From Bacteroidales bacterium (GTDB taxonomy: Bacteria > Bacteroidota > Bacteroidia > Bacteroidales > Marinilabiliaceae): a stretch of 64,000 nt of DNA. The notes under the pieces are model-generated. The model searched no databases, had not been told where the DNA came from, and was given only the letters and a program-made list of their open reading frames with translations. The stretch is taken from positions 1-64,000 of the forward strand of contig JAKSLF010000003.1 of NCBI GenBank assembly GCA_024401355.1. The letters run 5' to 3'. Within the stretch, counting starts at the first letter, position 1. The number at the start of each line of letters is the position of its first letter. Below are positions 59,669 to 64,000 of the stretch, one piece after another. The translations under genes were made by a program, and so were the position numbers.

Positions 59669-62600
59669 ATGAACGAGTCAGAGTCGTCTTCAGCACTTGT
59701 TAATCTATATAAGAATGATGAGCGAATAGCCCACATTCGGAACTTCTGGTCGAGCAACCATCGGGTTCTGAATGTAAAGGGTCTCGGTACATCTGCTCGT
59801 TCGTTGGTGTTCGCTTTGGGCGGCAAGCGGGTCAACCTGATTGTTTGCTCCGAGCGCGAAGATGCTCCTTATGTCTATTTCGACCTCGTTAAGCTCATTG
59901 GTGAAGATTCTGTGTATCTTCTGCCGTCATCGTTCAAGCATAGAGCTGAGGCTTCAGGATATGATGCTCGTGGTATTCAACTACGTACCGAAGCTCTGAG
60001 CAAAATTGTCGAAGCCAGAGATGTCGAGTCGCAGAGGCTATTTGTTGTGACTTATCCAGAGGCGTTGGCTGAGAAGGTAGTGTCGTCTGAGCAGTTCGAG
60101 AGCCAGAGCATGTCTGTCAAAGTTGGCGATAAGCTAAGCATGTCATTTGTAGTTGATGTGTTGATAGAATATGGATTCGAACGTGTCGAGTTTGTCTTCC
60201 AACCTGGTCAGTTTTCTGTGCGAGGCAGCATCATCGATGTCTTCTCATACGCTTCAGATGCTCCGTTTCGTATAGATTTCTTTGGTGATGAGGTTGATAC
60301 TATCCGTCTCTTCGATCTTGAGTCGCAGCTGTCGACCGACAATGTCGAACTGGTGACCATTGTTCCTGACTTGGGGCAGTCGCAGTCTGACGGCGTCCTG
60401 ATACCTCTCTCAGAGATGATCTCCGACGACTGTGCAGTATGGATTGAAAATCCACAGATGACGAAAGATATAATTGACCGTTTCTGCGACAATGTCAAGG
60501 AGGGTGTTGACGAGCAGAAGTCTGTTTCGTTGTCTTCGTTCTGTAGTGGAGAAATCTGGATGGCGGCTCTTCGCAACAAATATGTTGCACTCACTAGTGG
60601 AGTTGCCGATGATGTTATGACATCAGGCGAGACGGACAATCTGTCGATGGGCATTCTTTCACAACCTGTCTTCCGAAAGAATTTCGACTTGCTTGAGGAT
60701 GACATATTCTTCAAGACAGAAGATGGTTATAGAGTCTATATACTGGCGGAGAATACACGTCAGCTTGAGCGTATTCACGATATTCTGAAAGAACGCAAGA
60801 GAAAACTGAAATATGGCGAACTTAACATAGCGGTACATGAAGGTTTTGTCGATACGAAGGCAAAGATCTGCATCTATACCGATCATCAGATATTCGAACG
60901 TTATCACAAATGCAGTCTGCGTAACGACAAGATGCGTAGCGCCCAGCAGTCGATAACTCTGCGAGAACTCAGCATGCTCAATGTGGGTGACTATGTCGTC
61001 CATGTCGATCATGGTATAGGCGTATTCAGTGGACTTGTGACAACAACGGCCAACGGCAAAACCTTTGAAGCCATACGCCTAACATTCCGTGATAACGACA
61101 CGCTTCTTGTCAATGTACAGTCGCTTCATAAGATAAGTAAATATAGAGGGAAGGAAGGATCTGAGCCTAAAATAAACAAACTGGGGACCGGTGCATGGAC
61201 ACGTCTGAAAGAAAAGACCAAGAGCCATGTCAAGGATATCGCCAAGGAACTAATCGCACTTTATGCCAAGCGCAAAGACGAGCAGGGTTTCGCATATTCG
61301 CCCGACTCATTCCTGCAGACAGAGCTTGAAGCGTCGTTCCTCTACGAAGATACTCCTGACCAGATGAAAGCTACTCAGGCCATCAAGGCAGACATGGAAA
61401 AGCCGATGCCGATGGACAGACTTGTCTGTGGTGATGTGGGTTTTGGTAAGACAGAGCTGGCGATAAGAGCGGCGTTCAAGGCGGTGTGCGACAACAAGCA
61501 AGTTGCTGTGTTGGTGCCTACGACAGTTCTGGCTTTCCAGCATTATAATACCTTTGTTCACCGTCTGAAAGATTTGCCATGCAAAGTTGAGTATCTGAGC
61601 CGTCTGCGTAAGACGTCGGAGGTTCGTGATGTTGTCAAGCGTGTGGCTTCGGGTGAGGTTAATATAGTTATAGGTACTCATCGCTTGATAGGCAAGGATG
61701 TCAAATTCAAGGACCTTGGTCTGCTTATTATTGATGAGGAACAGCGTTTCGGTGTCGGCGTCAAGGAAAAACTGCGTGAGATGAAGGTTAATGTCGATAC
61801 TCTAACCTTGTCTGCTACTCCAATACCGCGAACTCTGCAATTCTCACTTATGGGAGCTCGCGACCTTAGTGTGCTCAATACTCCGCCAGCCAATCGTCAG
61901 CCTATAGTGACAGAAGTACAGACGTTCAGTGAAGATGCAATGAAGAATGCGATAAGCTATGAGGTTGAACGTGGAGGTCAGGTCTTCGTGATCAACAACA
62001 GAATACCGCATCTTTACGAACTCGAGCGCATCATCAACAAGATGCTTCCCGATGTCAAGACGATTGTGGCACATGGCCAAATGGATGGCGGACAGCTCGA
62101 AAGCATTATGCTTGACTTTATGAGTGGCGACTATGATGTACTCATTGCAACTACAATTATCGAGAGTGGACTCGACATACCTAATGCCAATACTATAATC
62201 GTCAACAATGCACATCAGTTTGGCCTCAGCGAGCTTCATCAGCTACGTGGTCGTGTAGGACGAAGCAATACCAAAGCATTCTGCTATCTGTTTGCACCTC
62301 CGATGAGCGTACTCACGCCCGAGGCACGTCGTCGACTCAAGATTATAGAGGAATATTCTGACCTTGGTAGTGGATTCTCCATAGCAATGCAGGACCTCGA
62401 CATACGTGGTACAGGTGATGTTCTTGGAGCAGAACAGAGCGGCTTTATCAGCGATATTGGTTACGAGACTTACCAGAAGATTCTTGCTGAAGCTCTTGTC
62501 GAGCTCAAGCAGAATGAATATAAGAAACTCTTTGAAGACGAACAGATAGAAAAGCCTGAAGATGGTTTCGTCTTTGTCAGTGATACAGCTATCGAAACCG

Positions 62601-63070
62601 ACGAAGAGATTGTCTTCCCTGAGTCGTATATAAGCAGTATTTCTGAACGCATGAAACTATATAAGGAACTCGACAGCATTCAGGATGAGGCACAGATTGA
62701 TGTCTTCAGGTCTCAACTTGAAGACCGCTTCGGTAAGTTGCCGACTCCTAGTGAAGAACTCCTTAATGTGGTTAAGCTCAGGCTTATGGCGCAGCGTCTT
62801 GGTATTGAGCGTGTTGTGTTCAAAAATAAGACAGCCAATTTTTATTTTGTCTCTGATGCTGAATCGGCATTTTATAAATCTCCTGTATTTACTGGCATTA
62901 TCGGCTGGTACCAGAGTAACTCGCGCAAAGCGAAGCTCTCTGAGGGCAATGGCAAGTTGAAAATGTCGCCTGTAGGCGTCGATTCTTTGAGTGGGCTGCT
63001 CAGTATTATGGCTGAGATTGAGATTGCTTCGTCGGCTGTTGTTGGGCAGTTTTTGACTGAAAAATGCTAA
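59669..63070 (+). CDS. mfd: transcription-repair coupling factor Mfd
   Basis: The roughly 1133-residue protein has an N-terminal UvrB-like part (FVFQPGQFSVRGSIIDVFSYA), an RNA-polymerase-interacting domain (LNVGDYVVHVDHGIGVF), a translocase with Walker A GDVGFGKTELAI near residue 590, DEEQRFGV, TLSATPIPRTLQFSLMGARD, VAHGQMDGGQLE and QLRGRVGR, and a C-terminal Mfd domain (LPTPSEELLNVVKLRLMAQRLG). It removes stalled RNA polymerase and recruits UvrA. The frame extends 23 residues further upstream, but those codons run through the terminator; start ATG 59669 gives a normal length. Confidence 0.96.
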   Translation: MNESESSSALVNLYKNDERIAHIRNFWSSNHRVLNVKGLGTSARSLVFALGGKRVNLIVCSEREDAPYVYFDLVKLIGEDSVYLLPSSFKHRAEASGYDARGIQLRTEALSKIVEARDVESQRLFVVTYPEALAEKVVSSEQFESQSMSVKVGDKLSMSFVVDVLIEYGFERVEFVFQPGQFSVRGSIIDVFSYASDAPFRIDFFGDEVDTIRLFDLESQLSTDNVELVTIVPDLGQSQSDGVLIPLSEMISDDCAVWIENPQMTKDIIDRFCDNVKEGVDEQKSVSLSSFCSGEIWMAALRNKYVALTSGVADDVMTSGETDNLSMGILSQPVFRKNFDLLEDDIFFKTEDGYRVYILAENTRQLERIHDILKERKRKLKYGELNIAVHEGFVDTKAKICIYTDHQIFERYHKCSLRNDKMRSAQQSITLRELSMLNVGDYVVHVDHGIGVFSGLVTTTANGKTFEAIRLTFRDNDTLLVNVQSLHKISKYRGKEGSEPKINKLGTGAWTRLKEKTKSHVKDIAKELIALYAKRKDEQGFAYSPDSFLQTELEASFLYEDTPDQMKATQAIKADMEKPMPMDRLVCGDVGFGKTELAIRAAFKAVCDNKQVAVLVPTTVLAFQHYNTFVHRLKDLPCKVEYLSRLRKTSEVRDVVKRVASGEVNIVIGTHRLIGKDVKFKDLGLLIIDEEQRFGVGVKEKLREMKVNVDTLTLSATPIPRTLQFSLMGARDLSVLNTPPANRQPIVTEVQTFSEDAMKNAISYEVERGGQVFVINNRIPHLYELERIINKMLPDVKTIVAHGQMDGGQLESIMLDFMSGDYDVLIATTIIESGLDIPNANTIIVNNAHQFGLSELHQLRGRVGRSNTKAFCYLFAPPMSVLTPEARRRLKIIEEYSDLGSGFSIAMQDLDIRGTGDVLGAEQSGFISDIGYETYQKILAEALVELKQNEYKKLFEDEQIEKPEDGFVFVSDTAIETDEEIVFPESYISSISERMKLYKELDSIQDEAQIDVFRSQLEDRFGKLPTPSEELLNVVKLRLMAQRLGIERVVFKNKTANFYFVSDAESAFYKSPVFTGIIGWYQSNSRKAKLSEGNGKLKMSPVGVDSLSGLLSIMAEIEIASSAVVGQFLTEKC

Positions 63071-63118
63071 TGAAATAGAAAAAGACGGGTAAAAATGCTT
63101 GATTACAATTTTTATTCT

Positions 63119-63126
63119 TATCTTTG
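63119..63126 (+). promoter_or_regulatory. -7 box upstream of the SiaC-like pair
   Basis: TATCTTTG exactly matches TAnnTTTG, 29 bases before the start. TTG at 63099 gives only a 17-base spacer, shorter than the usual 19-21. Confidence 0.5.
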
Positions 63127-63155
63127 TGAAAGTGAAATTTTAACTTGCAAGCAAA

Positions 63156-63518
63156 ATGAATACACTAATTCCAGGCTCTGACAGAACACCGACCATTTCA
63201 ATGCAGGACGGGGTTTTCTCAATAACAGGCCGTTCATATATGGAGAACTCTGTTGAGTTTTATGCTCCAGTCAAGAAATTGGTTGAGGAGCATGAGGGTG
63301 CTTTGCACGTAGAAATCGGTTTGGATTTCTTCAACACAAGTAGCTCTAAGTGTCTGATGGACCTTCTTTTTATTGTCGACAAGAAAGTGATGGCTGGCAA
63401 CGAATGCTCAATCAAGTGGTCTTACAAGACCGATGATGAGGACATGCGTGATGCTGCGGAGGAGTTCCGCGAGCTTCTTAAGCATGTTAATGTTGAGCTT
63501 GAAGAAATTGACGATTAA
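63156..63518 (+). CDS. SiaC-like regulatory phosphoprotein (DUF1987), first copy
   Basis: The 120-residue product has ITGRSYMENSVEFY, LDFFNTSSSKCLMDLLFIV and WSYKTDDEDM. NTSSSKCL is the conserved segment that in P. aeruginosa SiaC carries the phosphorylated Thr68. SiaC is governed by the SiaA phosphatase and SiaB kinase and in turn modulates a diguanylate cyclase; none of these partners is in this window. The next gene is a paralogue of the same length, 11 bases downstream. Confidence 0.85.
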   Translation: MNTLIPGSDRTPTISMQDGVFSITGRSYMENSVEFYAPVKKLVEEHEGALHVEIGLDFFNTSSSKCLMDLLFIVDKKVMAGNECSIKWSYKTDDEDMRDAAEEFRELLKHVNVELEEIDD

Positions 63519-63528
63519 TAGAGGTGCT

Positions 63529-63891
63529 ATGGTTGTTATAGCTGAGGAAAGCGAAAAGAGCCCGTTGATAACACTCGACGGTGATGTGCTTAGTATTTCG
63601 GGTCGTTCCTATATGAATGACGCCGTTGACTACTATCGCCGTATTCTTAACATCATTACTGATATACAGACTGTTAGCTTGCAGGTTGTTGTAGCTATGG
63701 AGTATTTTAATACCAGTAGCTCCAAGTGCTTGCTCGAATTGTTCAAGCTCGTCCGTAAAAAGGCTGAGGCTGGACAAAAGGCAAGTATCGTTTGGAAATA
63801 TTCTTCTAAGAGTCCGGAGATGCAAGAAACAGGTGAGGATTATCGCGACCTTCTTGGTGGCATTCCTTTCGATATCGTCCAGGAAGACTAA
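63529..63891 (+). CDS. SiaC-like regulatory phosphoprotein (DUF1987), second copy
   Basis: The 120-residue product has ISGRSYMNDAVDYYRRIL and VAMEYFNTSSSKCLLELFKLVRKK, the same scaffold as the first copy, so the pair probably arose by tandem duplication. The two differ strongly outside the NTSSSKC core. An extended frame upstream (63433) overlaps the first copy and is not used; ATG 63529 gives the family start. Confidence 0.85.
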   Translation: MVVIAEESEKSPLITLDGDVLSISGRSYMNDAVDYYRRILNIITDIQTVSLQVVVAMEYFNTSSSKCLLELFKLVRKKAEAGQKASIVWKYSSKSPEMQETGEDYRDLLGGIPFDIVQED

Positions 63892-63911
63892 GTGATTTTT
63901 TTTCTGGGCGG

Positions 63912-64000
63912 ATGAAGAAACTTCATAAGTTCATATTGAAGAGTTATGCCGGACCTCTGGCAATGACATTTTTTATCTCGGTCTTCATTCTTGTGATGCA
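63912..64000 (+). CDS. LptF/LptG (YjgP/YjgQ) family permease, N-terminal part
   Basis: Only 29 residues are present, cut by the window's end. They read MKKLHKFILKSYAGPLAMTF and continue as a hydrophobic segment, the typical opening of Bacteroidetes YjgP/YjgQ permeases with a first membrane helix. Such proteins form the LptB2FG lipopolysaccharide extractor, which works with LptC (gene at 48632). The identification rests on a short stretch. Confidence 0.6.
   Translation, partial: MKKLHKFILKSYAGPLAMTFFISVFILVM

Noticed and set aside
1-64000. CRISPR arrays, insertion sequences, tRNA genes
   Set aside because: No regularly spaced repeats, no transposase gene with terminal inverted repeats and no cloverleaf with a CCA end were seen in the gaps between genes.

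Overview
The window looks like a chromosomal segment of a gut- or oral-type Bacteroidales bacterium (Prevotella, Muribaculum or Bacteroides relatives; genus not resolved). The signs are: a hybrid two-component system with periplasmic propellers, Bacteroidetes -7 promoter boxes (TAnnTTTG), near-absence of Shine-Dalgarno sequences, TonB-dependent receptors, DUF4249/DUF4491/DUF4494 proteins, a type IX secretion sorting domain, lipoproteins with S-rich lipoboxes, and C-type-lectin-like proteins of the Fibrobacter major paralogous type.

Layout. 1-5.8 kb: the 3' end of a 5S rRNA with its terminator, then YjbQ, a PHP-type histidinol phosphatase, an unlinked hybrid sensor/AraC regulator and DUF4491. 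5.9-21.4 kb: a compact division/cell-wall cluster, rsmH-ftsL-ftsI-murE-mraY-murD-ftsW-murG-murC-ftsQ-ftsA-ftsZ-yqeY, ending at a terminator. It makes the lipid-linked peptidoglycan precursor and the septal machine; mraZ is absent upstream and murF and ddl are not in the window. 21.5-30.7 kb: an accessory region with a membrane-bound TPR regulator, a small secreted protein, a C10 (streptopain-like) cysteine peptidase, a lipoprotein, and then a 4.8-kb module (two unknown secreted proteins, a TonB-dependent receptor and DUF4249) bracketed by perfect 49-bp direct repeats. 30.7-35.7 kb (minus strand): thioesterase, SurA-like foldase, POT peptide transporter, DUF4494. 35.8-42.5 kb: SPFH lipoprotein, SH3 protein, a basic orphan protein, a T9SS-sorted protein, a cluster of REP-like palindromes, and a 711-residue secreted protein with two tandem lectin-like repeats, each ending in a 162-nt segment with the signature of a diversity-generating-retroelement variable region. 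42.5-64 kb: mostly housekeeping genes (miaB, SPOR protein, a long PurF-type enzyme, coaX, TPR protein, lptC, CNNM/CorC-type protein, recG, receptor-like outer-membrane protein, GH3 glycosidase, ppiD, mfd, two siaC-like genes, start of an LptF/G permease).

Most striking are the two putative variable regions at 40675-40836 and 41332-41493. Their constant codons are almost identical at nucleotide level. In the part after the shared Trp codon, the differences fall at the first two positions of codons ending in C or T, as adenine mutagenesis of AAC codons would produce. No reverse transcriptase or template repeat is visible here, so if they are active they would be served from elsewhere. Next in interest are the 49-bp repeats around the receptor module, the covarying palindromes at 39207-39332, and a leader motif that recurs between the division genes.

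All calls come from reading sequence and translations by eye. No database search was run, and functions rest on recognised motifs and gene order.
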